DNA of 64,000 nucleotides. It comes from SIG480 sp045649265. Lineage in GTDB: Bacteria > Bacillota > Clostridia > Oscillospirales > JAAYXM01. Position 1 is the stretch's first letter. The number at the start of each line of letters is the position of its first letter. A program made the translations under genes and the position numbers. Shown in pieces: positions 1 through 7,751 of this stretch. Below the pieces are notes generated by a model. The model worked only from the letters and a program-made list of their open reading frames with translations, had not been told where the DNA came from and made no database searches. The stretch spans positions 1 through 64,000 of the forward strand of contig JAZRPO010000006.1 in NCBI GenBank assembly GCA_045649265.1, given 5' to 3'.

Positions 1-96
1 CATAAAATGCCGCAGGATGCAAGGATGAAGCTCAAAGAAACGATTGAAAAAATAACAAATGAAACCTGCAGCGGACTCATATGTATCATATTATAG
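1..96 (+). CDS. C-terminal end of an unidentified protein (5' end outside window)
   Basis: Frame 1 is open from the window edge to a TAG at 94-96, giving about 31 residues that end in a hydrophobic stretch with two cysteines. It is too short to assign to a family. It converges on the minus-strand nucleotidyltransferase gene and ends ten bases before the hairpin at 106-137, as a real gene end would. With only 31 codons it could also be an open frame by chance. Confidence 0.35.
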   Translation, partial: HKMPQDARMKLKETIEKITNETCSGLICIIL

Positions 97-100
97 AGAT

Positions 101-140
101 AAAAAAGCGGAGCGATGAGTAAAACCATCGCTCCGCTAAA
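101..140. terminator. Bidirectional intrinsic terminator
   Basis: A perfect 12-bp stem pairs 106-117 with 126-137 around an 8-base loop. Six A residues precede it (101-106) and AAAAATTTT follows, so on the minus strand the stem is followed by a T tract. It lies just downstream of the minus-strand gene at 151-870 and probably ends that transcript and the convergent plus-strand gene. Confidence 0.8.
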
Positions 141-150
141 AATTTTCAAA

Positions 151-870
151 TTAAAGATTTTTTTCACAGAATTCAAGGTCCTCAACCGTATTGACCCCAT
201 AAATCTCACAGGTGTCGCCGATTGTGTAGGCTTCAACCTTCTTGCCTGCCGCAATAAGAAGCTTCGGAACGTCTGTAAGATAATACTCGCCCTGCGCGTT
301 GTCGTTTCTGAGTTTTGAAAGGTTTTCAAAGAGGCTTTTTGCGTTAAAAACATATACGCCGACGTTGAGTTCCTTAATGTTAAGTTGTTCGGCATTACAG
401 TCTTTCTGCTCAACGATATCAACGATTTTGCCGTCCTTACGGATCATTCTGCCGTAAGCAAGAGGGGATTCGGAAATTGCAGTGAGAATTGTGCAATCTG
501 CTCCGGTTTCCGCATGAGTTTTGACCATAGCTTCGTAGGTTTCACGCTTGAGCATCGGCATATCACCGTAAAGAACAAGAACCGGACCGTTATAGTCTTT
601 TAGGCTATCGCGTGCGGATGCAACTGCGTGGCCCGTTCCGAGCTGCTCCTCCTGAGTTGCAAAAATATACTTGCCGTGCGTGTTGTCGATAACCTTTTCT
701 CGCATATATCCGACAACAATAACGGTGTCTTCCTGCGGAACAAAACTGATGTTTTCAAGAACGTAGGAGAGAAGGGGGCGTCCATTTGCCTCGCGCATTA
801 CCTTAGGAGCATTAAACTTTTCACTTTGCAAGCGTTTTCCTTTGCCTGCTGCCAAAACTATTGCTTTCAT
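151..870 (-). CDS. Stand-alone GlmU-type sugar-1-phosphate nucleotidyltransferase domain
   Basis: The 239-residue protein is a Rossmann-like NTP transferase. The N-terminal LAAGKGKRL loop (residues 6-14) and conserved APK (21-23) bind the nucleotide phosphates, QLGTGHAV (about 76-83) matches the uridine-binding signature, and YGDMP (101-105) carries the metal-binding Asp. This fits the uridylyltransferase half of GlmU, which makes UDP-GlcNAc from GlcNAc-1-phosphate and UTP. The left-handed beta-helix acetyltransferase half of full GlmU (about 450 residues) is absent: the gene stops cleanly and a terminator follows. It may be a naturally single-domain uridylyltransferase or one for another sugar-1-phosphate. 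Start is ATG with AAGGAAG-like RBS upstream. Fold confidence is high; substrate is inferred. Confidence 0.85.
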   Translation of the reverse strand: MKAIVLAAGKGKRLQSEKFNAPKVMREANGRPLLSYVLENISFVPQEDTVIVVGYMREKVIDNTHGKYIFATQEEQLGTGHAVASARDSLKDYNGPVLVLYGDMPMLKRETYEAMVKTHAETGADCTILTAISESPLAYGRMIRKDGKIVDIVEQKDCNAEQLNIKELNVGVYVFNAKSLFENLSKLRNDNAQGEYYLTDVPKLLIAAGKKVEAYTIGDTCEIYGVNTVEDLEFCEKNL

Positions 871-890
871 TTTTAACTTCCTTTCAATTT

Positions 891-1409
891 TTATTCTTTT
901 ATTAAAATATCTTTTAGTTCACATATGTAAAGATTGTGAAAATCATTATCCTCGTAAAATTTGAGGACTGATTTATCTGAAAAATCAAATGAGCTGATGT
1001 CACTTACTGCCATTTTTCTACAATTCATAATAAGGCGAGCTTCCTTAAAAGCTACGGTGCCGTCTTCAAAAGAAAACGGGGTGAGGGGGACATCCTTCAT
1101 TTTGTCTATATCGCGGCCACTCTTTTTACCGCACAGTGAAAGAATATCACGATACTTTTCATCAAAAAAGCTCAAGGATAAGGTTTCATTATTTTCAATA
1201 AACTCAAAGGTAAGCCGGCTTTTGCGGATAAATACGTAGCACACATTTTTGTTCCAAAGACAACCAAAACCACCCCAAGCAGCGGTCATCATATTGTAGG
1301 CAGCTTTGTTTCCGGCAGCTACAAGAGCCCAATCCTTTGCCAACAAATCAAAAATATTGTCTTTCAAATTATTCGCAGTGATAGATTTAAAACCGTCCAA
1401 ATAATTCAC
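891..1409 (-). CDS. Flavin reductase-like (FMN-binding split-barrel) protein
   Basis: The 172-residue protein starts with a conserved block (LLAKDWALVAAG, NMMTAAWGG) typical of short flavin reductase-like proteins, which bind FMN in a split beta-barrel and are annotated as possible NAD(P)H:flavin oxidoreductases. The region around SLSFFDEKYRDILSLCGKKSGRD is also characteristic of this group. It has no signal peptide or membrane segment, so it is probably cytosolic. A TTACAA/ATTATA promoter (minus strand, 1430-1458) lies just upstream, and the nucleotidyltransferase gene follows 20 bases downstream, so the two are probably cotranscribed. The electron acceptor is unknown. Confidence 0.75.
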   Translation of the reverse strand: MNYLDGFKSITANNLKDNIFDLLAKDWALVAAGNKAAYNMMTAAWGGFGCLWNKNVCYVFIRKSRLTFEFIENNETLSLSFFDEKYRDILSLCGKKSGRDIDKMKDVPLTPFSFEDGTVAFKEARLIMNCRKMAVSDISSFDFSDKSVLKFYEDNDFHNLYICELKDILIKE

Positions 1410-1429
1410 CCTTTCAAAGTTGTAAATAA

Positions 1430-1458
1430 ATTATAACATTGTTGAGAAAAATTTACAA
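1430..1458 (-). promoter_or_regulatory. Sigma-A-type promoter for the flavin reductase-like gene
   Basis: On the minus strand TTGTAA (1453-1458) is separated by 17 bases from TATAAT (1430-1435), about 20 bases before the start codon at 1409. Confidence 0.65.
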
Positions 1459-1511
1459 GAACATATATTTTTATGTACAAGCAGTTTTTTATTTTCATTT
1501 CTCAATATTAC

Positions 1512-1540
1512 TTGTCTTTTTTTAAGTAATTTGATATAAT
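1512..1540 (+). promoter_or_regulatory. Sigma-A-type promoter for the M50-scpAB operon
   Basis: TTGTCT (1512-1517) and TATAAT (1535-1540) with a 17-base spacer lie about 95 bases before the TTG start of the peptidase gene. This is the only good promoter seen for the plus-strand run up to 4586. Confidence 0.65.
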
Positions 1541-1636
1541 TAGATCAAAAAAGCGAGTTCATTTCTTTATACAGGGAGTTCTGACTTTTCCTATAACATA
1601 TACGTAAATTTTTACAAACTCGGAGGAAATGGGAAA

Positions 1637-2305
1637 TTGCACATTCTTGACAGAATTTCTTCGCTGTTTCAGGGGACAAACTGGCTCATTATCCCGGCAG
1701 CTTTTCTTGCGATAATTTTTCATGAAATTTCGCATGGCTATGTCGCATATTTGCTGGGGGATACTACTGCGAGAGACAGGGGGCGGCTTTCCCTCAATCC
1801 GATAAAGCATGTCGATATTGTCGGACTTATATGTATGGTTTTGTTTGGTTTTGGTTGGGCAAAACCTGTTCCGATTTCTGCTTATTATTTTAAAAATCGT
1901 CGATTAGGAATTTGCCTTGTTTCACTTGCAGGGCCGGTTTCCAATATATTAATGGCATTTCTTTCAGTTGTCCTTGCTGTTGCGATAATTACTTTTTATA
2001 CACCTCAGGCAGCGTTTATGGATACAGCAATAAAAATTTTATTGGAAATTCTCGTTCTTTTTGCCGTATTAAACATAGGCCTTGCGGTGTTCAACTTATT
2101 GCCGATACCTCCGCTCGATGGCTCAAAAATTCTTTTTTCGTTTCTTCCGTCACGAGCATACAAATTTGTTTTAAATTATGAGCGGTACGGTATGCTTGTG
2201 TTAATCATCTTGATTAACACACCTTTCTTTGATTCACTTCTTAAAAATGCTCGCAGTTTTTTATTTGAGACAATCACTTATGTTGCACAACTCATTTTTA
2301 CATAA
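1637..2305 (+). CDS. M50 family site-2-protease-like membrane metalloprotease
   Basis: This 222-residue integral membrane protein has the zinc motif HEISH (29-33) in its first hydrophobic helix and the second active-site motif NLLPIPPLDG (153-162, Asp161) in a later helix. It is the short rhomboid-length group of M50 proteases, without a PDZ domain. Such proteins in Firmicutes commonly precede scpA, as here (13-base gap). Substrate is unknown. The start is TTG at 1637, preceded by GGAGG at 1622-1626; a nearby ATG at 1629 is in another frame. Hydrophobic segments alternate through most of the length, suggesting about six transmembrane helices. Confidence 0.87.
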   Translation: MHILDRISSLFQGTNWLIIPAAFLAIIFHEISHGYVAYLLGDTTARDRGRLSLNPIKHVDIVGLICMVLFGFGWAKPVPISAYYFKNRRLGICLVSLAGPVSNILMAFLSVVLAVAIITFYTPQAAFMDTAIKILLEILVLFAVLNIGLAVFNLLPIPPLDGSKILFSFLPSRAYKFVLNYERYGMLVLIILINTPFFDSLLKNARSFLFETITYVAQLIFT

Positions 2306-2318
2306 AGGAAGCTTTTAA

Positions 2319-3047
2319 ATGTCGGAGATTACATACCATTTAGAGGGGTTTGACGGTCCGCTTGACCTTCTGCTTCACCTCATCTCAAAGAACAAACTTA
2401 ATATTTACGATATTCCGATTGTTGTCATTTTGGAGCAATATAATAAGGCTCTTGAAGAGATGCAGGAAAGAAATCTGGCAGTTACCTGCGAATTTGTTGC
2501 AATGTCGGCGCATCTTCTTTACATTAAGTCAAAGATGCTCTTGCCCAAGTATGACGACATTGACGAGGAAGAAGATCCCCGCGCAAGGCTTGTTGAAATG
2601 CTTCTTGAATATCAAAAAATCAAACAGGTCAGTAGCAAGCTTAATTCAAGTGCCGAAATCGGGCTTGATATGTACACCAAGCAGCCAGAACAGATTTCTC
2701 CGGATAAGGCGTACAAATATGTCCATGACAGGATGGATTTGCGCCTTTCGATCCTTTCGATGCTTGAGCGCTCAGAAAGCAAAGTTCCGCCTAGAATCAC
2801 AAACTTTGCAGGAATTGTAGGAAGGGAAGTTTACTCTGTAAGCAAAAAAGTTGCATATATTCTGAAACGTTTGTTGTTAAACAGTAAAACGACATTTATT
2901 CAGTTGTTTGATAATGTTAAGACTCGTTCAGAGGTTGTTGCAACCTTCCTTGCAATTCTGGAGTTATGCAAAACGAACAGAATTGATATTTCAGATCAAA
3001 CGCAGAATATTTCAATAATTTCAGAAGAAAAAACAAAAAATGTATAA
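2319..3047 (+). CDS. scpA: Segregation and condensation protein A
   Basis: The 242-residue kleisin subunit of the bacterial Smc-ScpAB condensin. The opening YHLEGFDGPLDLLLHLI is the hallmark N-terminal helix motif that contacts the Smc neck, and the following block on SKMLLPKYDD is also typical. The C-terminal winged helix binds the Smc head. It lies between the M50 protease and scpB with small gaps (13 and 12 bases), so it is translated from the same message. RBS AAAGGAAG is at about 2304-2311. No missing motif is apparent. Confidence 0.95.
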   Translation: MSEITYHLEGFDGPLDLLLHLISKNKLNIYDIPIVVILEQYNKALEEMQERNLAVTCEFVAMSAHLLYIKSKMLLPKYDDIDEEEDPRARLVEMLLEYQKIKQVSSKLNSSAEIGLDMYTKQPEQISPDKAYKYVHDRMDLRLSILSMLERSESKVPPRITNFAGIVGREVYSVSKKVAYILKRLLLNSKTTFIQLFDNVKTRSEVVATFLAILELCKTNRIDISDQTQNISIISEEKTKNV

Positions 3048-3059
3048 AGGAATGTTTAT

Positions 3060-3635
3060 ATGGAAATAGCAGATGTAGAACGTGCCGTTGAGGCTATCCT
3101 GTTTGCAGTGGGAGACCCTGTTGAGCTTTCCCGCCTTTCTGAAATTCTGGATGTGGACGAGCCCTCTCTTGAAAAGGTTGTTACGAAGCTTAAAGACAAT
3201 TACGACTTTGAAAAAAGGGGAGTTAAAATAGTTAAGCTTGAAAACTCCTATCAGATGTGCTCAGCTCCAAGCTATGCTCCGTTTATCCGCAAAGCGCTTG
3301 AAACAAGACGCGCTCCGAGGTTGTCTCCGCCTCTTTTGGAGGTCCTTTCGGTTATTGCTTATCGTCAGCCTGTTACGAGAGCATATATTGAGCAGGTGAG
3401 GGGAGTCGACTGTTCATATTCCATCACAACCCTTGTTGAAAAGGGATTAATCAAGGAATCAGGCAGGCTTGATGTTCTGGGAAAGCCTATTCTTTACAGA
3501 ACAACGAAGGACTTTTTGCGGGTTTTCGGATTGGAAACGCTCAACGATCTTCCTGATCTTCCTGAATTTGCAGACACAGAAGATGGCCAGGTTACCTTTA
3601 ACGAAATTTCAGTCCAGGAAAATAATGCTGAATAA
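3060..3635 (+). CDS. scpB: Segregation and condensation protein B
   Basis: The 191-residue partner of ScpA in the Smc condensin complex, folded as two winged helices. The block PPLLEVLSVIAYRQPVTRA (about residues 89-107) is the family signature, followed by RGVDCSYSITTLVEKGLI and GRPILYRT-like GKPILYRT. The start ATG at 3060 is preceded by AAAGGAATG. The gene follows scpA by 12 bases, as in most Firmicutes. The short acidic C-terminal tail (VQENNAE) is variable in the family. Confidence 0.95.
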   Translation: MEIADVERAVEAILFAVGDPVELSRLSEILDVDEPSLEKVVTKLKDNYDFEKRGVKIVKLENSYQMCSAPSYAPFIRKALETRRAPRLSPPLLEVLSVIAYRQPVTRAYIEQVRGVDCSYSITTLVEKGLIKESGRLDVLGKPILYRTTKDFLRVFGLETLNDLPDLPEFADTEDGQVTFNEISVQENNAE

Positions 3636-3649
3636 AAGGAAACTTCAAT

Positions 3650-4216
3650 ATGCTTATTGCTTTATCTGTCATTTTAGTACTGCTAGTTATTCTGTTGCTT
3701 CGCATTTTTCTTATTTTTGAATACGACAGCAACGGTGTTTCCGGATATGTTAAGTTGGTTTTTCTGAAAATTAAATTTCCGACACAAAAAAAGAAGACTA
3801 CCGTTAGAAAAGACAAAAAAGAAACTGCACAAAAGAAGCCCGGAAACCTGGTCGAACTTAAAGGGATTATTTTTCCGGCTGTGAAAACGCTTGGAAAGCT
3901 TTTGAGGCTGCTTTCGGTGAATTTGTTCATAGCAGATGTTACTCTTGCAACTGATGATGCCTTTAATACCGCTATGTCGTACGGTGCAACTTGTGCAGGG
4001 ATTGGAGCTGTTTTTCCGTTTCTCGATGGCAAATTGAGAATTAAGAAAAAGAAGATATCAATAAATGCAAATTTTGAAAGTAAAACCGGCACAATCTATC
4101 TATATGCAAACATATCATTGAGGATATGGCAGATAATAATCCTGACAATATATCTTCTTTATCAATATATAAAAAATGTGAAAGGATTTGATAAAAATGG
4201 CAGAACATGCACTTAA
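3650..4216 (+). CDS. DUF2953 domain protein (YtfI-like), sporulation-associated
   Basis: The 188-residue protein has a hydrophobic N-terminal anchor (residues about 1-22), a lysine-rich linker and a C-terminal hydrophobic helix. The pattern of a short membrane protein just upstream of gerW/ytfJ matches DUF2953 (B. subtilis YtfI). Function is not established; the conserved position next to a spore germination gene suggests a role in the forespore or spore coat. Its 3' end overlaps the gerW start by 20 bases. The weak sequence signature makes the family call partly dependent on context. Confidence 0.75.
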   Translation: MLIALSVILVLLVILLLRIFLIFEYDSNGVSGYVKLVFLKIKFPTQKKKTTVRKDKKETAQKKPGNLVELKGIIFPAVKTLGKLLRLLSVNLFIADVTLATDDAFNTAMSYGATCAGIGAVFPFLDGKLRIKKKKISINANFESKTGTIYLYANISLRIWQIIILTIYLLYQYIKNVKGFDKNGRTCT

Positions 4217-4586
4217 TGAGGTTATGAAGACAACTATGGAAAAACTCCGCAGCATGGTCGATGTTAACACGATAATCGGAGACCAGATTACAACGCCCGA
4301 CGGGACCACTATTATTCCTATTTCGAAAGTTTCCTTTGGTTTTGCTTCAGGAGGCTCTGATTTTGACAGCAAAAAGGAAGGAGTTAACTTCGGTGGCGGT
4401 AGCGGAGCCGGCGTATCAATTCACCCTGAGGCCTTTCTTGTTGTTAAAGACGGAAATGTCAGAATTCTTCCGATGGCACAAGCTCCAAGCACAACGGTTG
4501 ACAGGCTTGTGGAGCTTGTTCCGGACGTTATGGACAGAGTAGAGGGCTATATAAAGAAGAGCAAGAAGGATAAAGACGCAGAGTAA
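4197..4586 (+). CDS. gerW: GerW family sporulation protein (YtfJ)
   Basis: The 129-residue protein matches the GerW/YtfJ family: an N-terminal helix (NEVMKTTMEKLRSMVDVNTIIGD), then ITTPDGTTIIPISKVSFGFASGGSDF, a glycine-rich loop (FGGGSGAGVSI) and a conserved EAFLVVKDGNVRILPM. In B. subtilis GerW is needed for normal germination with L-alanine. I place the start at ATG 4197, ten bases after AAAGGA; a TTG at 4188 is in frame but too close to that site. The gene shows that this lineage is, or recently was, a spore former. Confidence 0.92.
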   Translation: MAEHALNEVMKTTMEKLRSMVDVNTIIGDQITTPDGTTIIPISKVSFGFASGGSDFDSKKEGVNFGGGSGAGVSIHPEAFLVVKDGNVRILPMAQAPSTTVDRLVELVPDVMDRVEGYIKKSKKDKDAE

Positions 4587-4609
4587 AACATAATACTGTA
4601 ATATTTTTT

Positions 4610-4645
4610 CACCCCTTATCGTATTATTTTGATAGGGGGTGAAAA
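4610..4645 (+). promoter_or_regulatory. Hairpin that sequesters the RBS and start codon of the carboxypeptidase gene
   Basis: The T/C-rich arm at about 4608-4621 pairs with the arm at about 4631-4644 (14 base pairs with one G-U) around a loop of about 9 bases. The right arm contains both AGGGG (4634-4638) and the GTG start (4639-4641) of the downstream gene. No T tract follows on either strand, so it is not a normal terminator. Translational control of the carboxypeptidase is an inference. Confidence 0.5.
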
Positions 4646-5754
4646 GTATTATTAAGTCCTTTTTTATACTCATTGCATTCCTTTTAATTTTGAATTTTCA
4701 TTGCGAAGCGATTGAAATTTCTGCAAAATCGGCAATTTTATATGAGCCGGAAACCTCTACAGTTCTTTTTGAAAAAAACAGTTTAAATAAACGAGAGATT
4801 GCCTCTACGACGAAAATTATGACTGCGGTGGTAGTTCTTGAAAACGCAGATTTGGATGATATCGTAACCGTGCCGGCTGCGTGTGTCGGTATTGAAGGAA
4901 CATCAATGTATCTGAAAGAGGGAGAAAAACTAACTGTATCTGATTTGCTTTATGGTATGCTTCTTCATTCAGGCAACGATTCGGCAACAGTTCTTGCACA
5001 TTATGTTGGAAAAGGGGATATAGAGAACTTTATTGATATGATGAATAAGTGTGCAAATTCTATCGGAATGGAAAACACCCATTTTAAAAATCCGAGCGGG
5101 CTTCCTGACAAAGAACATTATTCAACAGCTTCCGATATGGCAAAGCTTGCAGCATATGCAATGAAAATTCCTGAATTCCGTGAAATTGTTTCCACTAAAA
5201 CAAAGACAGTTGCAGGAAGAACACTAACAAATCACAATAAGCTCTTGCGAATTTATAATGGCGCAAACGGCTTGAAAACCGGTTATACCAAAGCAGCGGG
5301 AAGATGTCTTGTTTCAGGCGCAAATCGAAACGGAATGCAGCTTATAGCCGTGACACTTTCCGCCCCGGATGATTGGAATGACCATAAGAAGCTTTTTGAC
5401 TTTGGCTTTAATAATTTTTCCGTTTATAAAGATACGTTAAAGGACGAAGAGCCATTTGAAATCTCAGTTGTCGGAGGCAGTTCTCCGGAAGTTCTCGCTC
5501 AAATTGCATGTGATGTTTCGATTTTGGAAAAAGGATCTGAAAAAGTAGAAAAGATAATCTATCTTCCTCGATTTATCTATGCCCCTGTTTTTGAGGGAGA
5601 TGTGGTGGGTAGGGTAGAGTATATCATTAATGGCAAAATTGCCGAATCTGCACCCATTGTGAGCTGTGACAACGTTAAAGAAAAGGCGTCTTCCGGATTT
5701 TTAAAAAAAACAATCTACTTTTTTAAAAAAATTGTATCGTTTTGCACTGCATAA
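4639..5754 (+). CDS. dacF: D-alanyl-D-alanine carboxypeptidase, DacF/PBP5-like
   Basis: The 371-residue S11 penicillin-binding protein removes the terminal D-Ala of peptidoglycan stem peptides. It has an N-terminal signal/anchor (about residues 7-24), the SxxK active site STTK (56-59), the SGN motif in LLHSGNDSAT, and KTG in GLKTGYTKAAG. A C-terminal PBP5-type beta domain and an amphipathic last helix (about 355-371) for membrane attachment follow. Position after gerW matches the spore-cortex DacF context. The GTG at 4639 is adjacent to its own purine-rich RBS, an awkward spacing; an ATT at 4648 is optimally placed behind AGGGGGTG. The start is therefore uncertain. Confidence 0.92.
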   Translation: MKSIIKSFFILIAFLLILNFHCEAIEISAKSAILYEPETSTVLFEKNSLNKREIASTTKIMTAVVVLENADLDDIVTVPAACVGIEGTSMYLKEGEKLTVSDLLYGMLLHSGNDSATVLAHYVGKGDIENFIDMMNKCANSIGMENTHFKNPSGLPDKEHYSTASDMAKLAAYAMKIPEFREIVSTKTKTVAGRTLTNHNKLLRIYNGANGLKTGYTKAAGRCLVSGANRNGMQLIAVTLSAPDDWNDHKKLFDFGFNNFSVYKDTLKDEEPFEISVVGGSSPEVLAQIACDVSILEKGSEKVEKIIYLPRFIYAPVFEGDVVGRVEYIINGKIAESAPIVSCDNVKEKASSGFLKKTIYFFKKIVSFCTA

Positions 5755-5863
5755 TGAATGAATTTATGTTTATTTTCAAATGGGGATAGAAAACTTTTAT
5801 TGCGTCCGAATATTTTAATCACAACCGGCTAAAAATATAATTAGAATTTTTTATATTTTTTTC

Positions 5864-5892
5864 TTGACTTTTCCAAGATAGTCGATTATAAT
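5864..5892 (+). promoter_or_regulatory. tRNA-Gln promoter
   Basis: TTGACT (5864-5869), a 17-base spacer and TATAAT (5887-5892) end 12 bases before the mature tRNA start, typical of a strong stable-RNA promoter. Confidence 0.85.
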
Positions 5893-5904
5893 ATAGAAGT
5901 TCGT

Positions 5905-5978
5905 TGCCGGATTGTGTAAGGGTAGCACGACAGACTCTGACTCTGTTTGTCTGGGTTCAAATCCTAGTCCGGCAGCCA
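5905..5978 (+). tRNA. tRNA-Gln (anticodon CTG)
   Basis: The 74-base cloverleaf folds with acceptor TGCCGGA/TCCGGCA, the T-loop GGTTCAAATCC and anticodon stem ACAGA/TCTGT enclosing CTCTGAC, so the anticodon is CTG, which reads CAG. Discriminator G and CCA are encoded (5975-5978). It has its own promoter and terminator and therefore is a monocistronic unit. It is the anchor next to the accessory nuclease gene. Confidence 0.95.
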
Positions 5979-6016
5979 AAAATCGACAAGGTTCGTAAGA
6001 ATCTTGTCGATTTTAC
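5979..6016 (+). terminator. Intrinsic terminator of tRNA-Gln
   Basis: A perfect 12-bp stem pairs 5979-5990 with 6003-6014; the right arm ends in TTTT. It starts one base after the CCA end. Confidence 0.85.
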
Positions 6017-6020
6017 TTAT

Positions 6021-6126
6021 TACCTATTCACTATTCACTTTTCCCTAAAATGACTTGTCGATTTTTGGAAAGCAATAGGGAATAGTGAATAAGGAAGAAG
6101 TGAAGGCAGCTTTGCTTACGCAAAGC
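6021..6126. repeat. Intergenic inverted repeats between tRNA-Gln and the nuclease gene
   Basis: The sequence around 6025-6047 (a tandem TATTCAC-like block) is inverted at 6077-6091. A third copy of the tRNA terminator arm CTTGTCGATTTT lies at 6054-6065, and a small hairpin (GCTTTGC...GCAAAGC) lies at about 6109-6125. No reading frame is present. It resembles the short interspersed GAATAGTGAATA-type repeats found between genes of gut Clostridia; this comparison is from memory. Confidence 0.6.
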
Positions 6127-6164
6127 TTATTTTTATATGCAGCCATATTGTTCTGTGTTTTGTT

Positions 6165-6193
6165 TTGATTTTTTGAGATAGGTATGCTATAAT
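6165..6193 (+). promoter_or_regulatory. Promoter of the SAP-nuclease gene
   Basis: TTGATT (6165-6170) is separated by 17 bases from TATAAT (6188-6193), which also has an extended -10 TGC. Transcription should begin near 6200, giving a leader of only about 13 bases that consists almost entirely of the RBS GAGGTGG (6200-6206). Confidence 0.75.
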
Positions 6194-6212
6194 TATGTTG
6201 AGGTGGTAAAGT

Positions 6213-7751
6213 ATGGATTTTATTAAATTTGTTGAACAAATTCCCAATATTACAATAGCAAAACGAGTTGCCTCTGCGTATGTTGCTGATTATAGACGAT
6301 TAGAACTCGACGAGATTAAGGTGTTTTTGAAGAAAACAACTAAACAGTATACATCATTTGAGAATGTAAGCAATAGATTAGACGAGATTAAACTTGATTC
6401 AAATCGTGCTGTCAGAATAATTGCACCAATATTATTGCGTGACTATTTATTAAATCAGGATGATTTTATTTCGTCTACTAGAGATACTGATTCTGCGGTT
6501 TTGAACTATGAAAAGGCTATTGTTGATGAATCAAACAATTTTGATGAAAGCAAGATATCAAAAGATTTCGCGTTATTCAAACATATGATAGACGCTGCAT
6601 GGGCACATAATGACGATATTTCGGTTGATGAGAAGAATTTGTTGGAAACTCTAAGAAAGTATTTGTCAATCTCTATTAAAGAGTTCCATATGCTTGAAGC
6701 TAAATCGAGAAGATTTCCGACCTTTGGTAATGTTTTGCATACATATGATGATATAGAAGATGCGAGAAAAGTGTTGCAGGCAAAAGGTTTGATTGTAGCC
6801 ATAAAGAATTCCGACGGAGTTATTTGTGATATGATTCCTAGTGATATTGCGCGATGCATCAGAAAGTATTACAGTATTGAAATACGCGCATATGGTTATG
6901 AAAAACTTGTTGATTATGTTATAAAGAAGACAAAGAAACAATATCTTATTGATATTGTGAATAAGGCAAGTCAATATTTTTCGAAAGCTAAAATTGAAAT
7001 ATCAAATAATCCTACTGTAAATGAATTGAAAGATATTATTTTAAAATCTATACAGCCTTCTAATTTGATTGGCGGTTTTTCACCGAGAGATGGACTTGAT
7101 GTAGCAATGTTGTCAGCTTGGTGCGGAGATATTGGTTTGAATGTGTCAGGAAATAAAGTTACGCTGATTGAGCGAATACTTGAATATTATGATTCAATGA
7201 GAAAAATAGAAATCAAGACGCAAGATGAAAGAGAAAAGCTTGTTGCATATTACAGTCAACTTGCAAGCAGAGATTTGAAAAATTTGAGAGCGAATAATAT
7301 CATTGAAAAAGATTTACAATGCGAACACTTTTTTGAGGATGCAACGAATTTCTTGTTTGAAAAAATGTTGCTTAATAAACCGCTAACTTTGACTGGTTCT
7401 GAACACCCGGATGGCAAGTTGTCTTTTAAAGACAAGTATATTATGTGGGATAACAAATCAAAGGAAACTGCAGTGAATTTAAAGGATCATATTCAGCAGT
7501 TTGAACGATACATAAAGACATCGGATAAAGAAGTGGTGGTATTTATGGTCATAGCTCCAGACTTTACACCACAAAGCGTTCAAGAGTGCGTTGATTTTTC
7601 TTTGAATAACGATACCCAAATTTTATTGATTACTGCCGAAGAATTAAAAACAGTTGCAGAGACTTGGGCGAAAAAACATCCTGGGGAAATCTTTAATTTA
7701 GGATATTTTAAACAAAACGGAAGATTTGATATAAAGTTGTTAAATCTGTGA
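6213..7751 (+). CDS. SAP domain plus FokI-like PD-(D/E)XK nuclease, putative defence protein
   Basis: The 512-residue solitary protein has a C-terminal nuclease region with PD (399-400) and D-N-K (413-415), forming PD-x(12)-DxK. The surrounding layout, GSEHPDG, then IMWDNK, NLKDHIQQFERYI and LLITAEEL (471-478), closely follows the cleavage domain of FokI. Residues about 294-327 look like a SAP DNA-binding helix-extended loop-helix. An acidic helical stretch (about 118-165) resembles TerB-like domains, less surely. No methyltransferase or partner gene is adjacent. The gene has its own promoter and terminator, sits beside tRNA-Gln, and is visibly more AT-rich than its neighbours, all signs of acquisition. 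Role in anti-phage or plasmid restriction is inference; family name is not known to me. Confidence 0.7.
   Translation: MDFIKFVEQIPNITIAKRVASAYVADYRRLELDEIKVFLKKTTKQYTSFENVSNRLDEIKLDSNRAVRIIAPILLRDYLLNQDDFISSTRDTDSAVLNYEKAIVDESNNFDESKISKDFALFKHMIDAAWAHNDDISVDEKNLLETLRKYLSISIKEFHMLEAKSRRFPTFGNVLHTYDDIEDARKVLQAKGLIVAIKNSDGVICDMIPSDIARCIRKYYSIEIRAYGYEKLVDYVIKKTKKQYLIDIVNKASQYFSKAKIEISNNPTVNELKDIILKSIQPSNLIGGFSPRDGLDVAMLSAWCGDIGLNVSGNKVTLIERILEYYDSMRKIEIKTQDEREKLVAYYSQLASRDLKNLRANNIIEKDLQCEHFFEDATNFLFEKMLLNKPLTLTGSEHPDGKLSFKDKYIMWDNKSKETAVNLKDHIQQFERYIKTSDKEVVVFMVIAPDFTPQSVQECVDFSLNNDTQILLITAEELKTVAETWAKKHPGEIFNLGYFKQNGRFDIKLLNL

Noticed and set aside
3598..4092. Open frame of 164 codons on the minus strand
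   Set aside because: It is antisense to scpB and the DUF2953 gene, with no RBS and no recognisable family.
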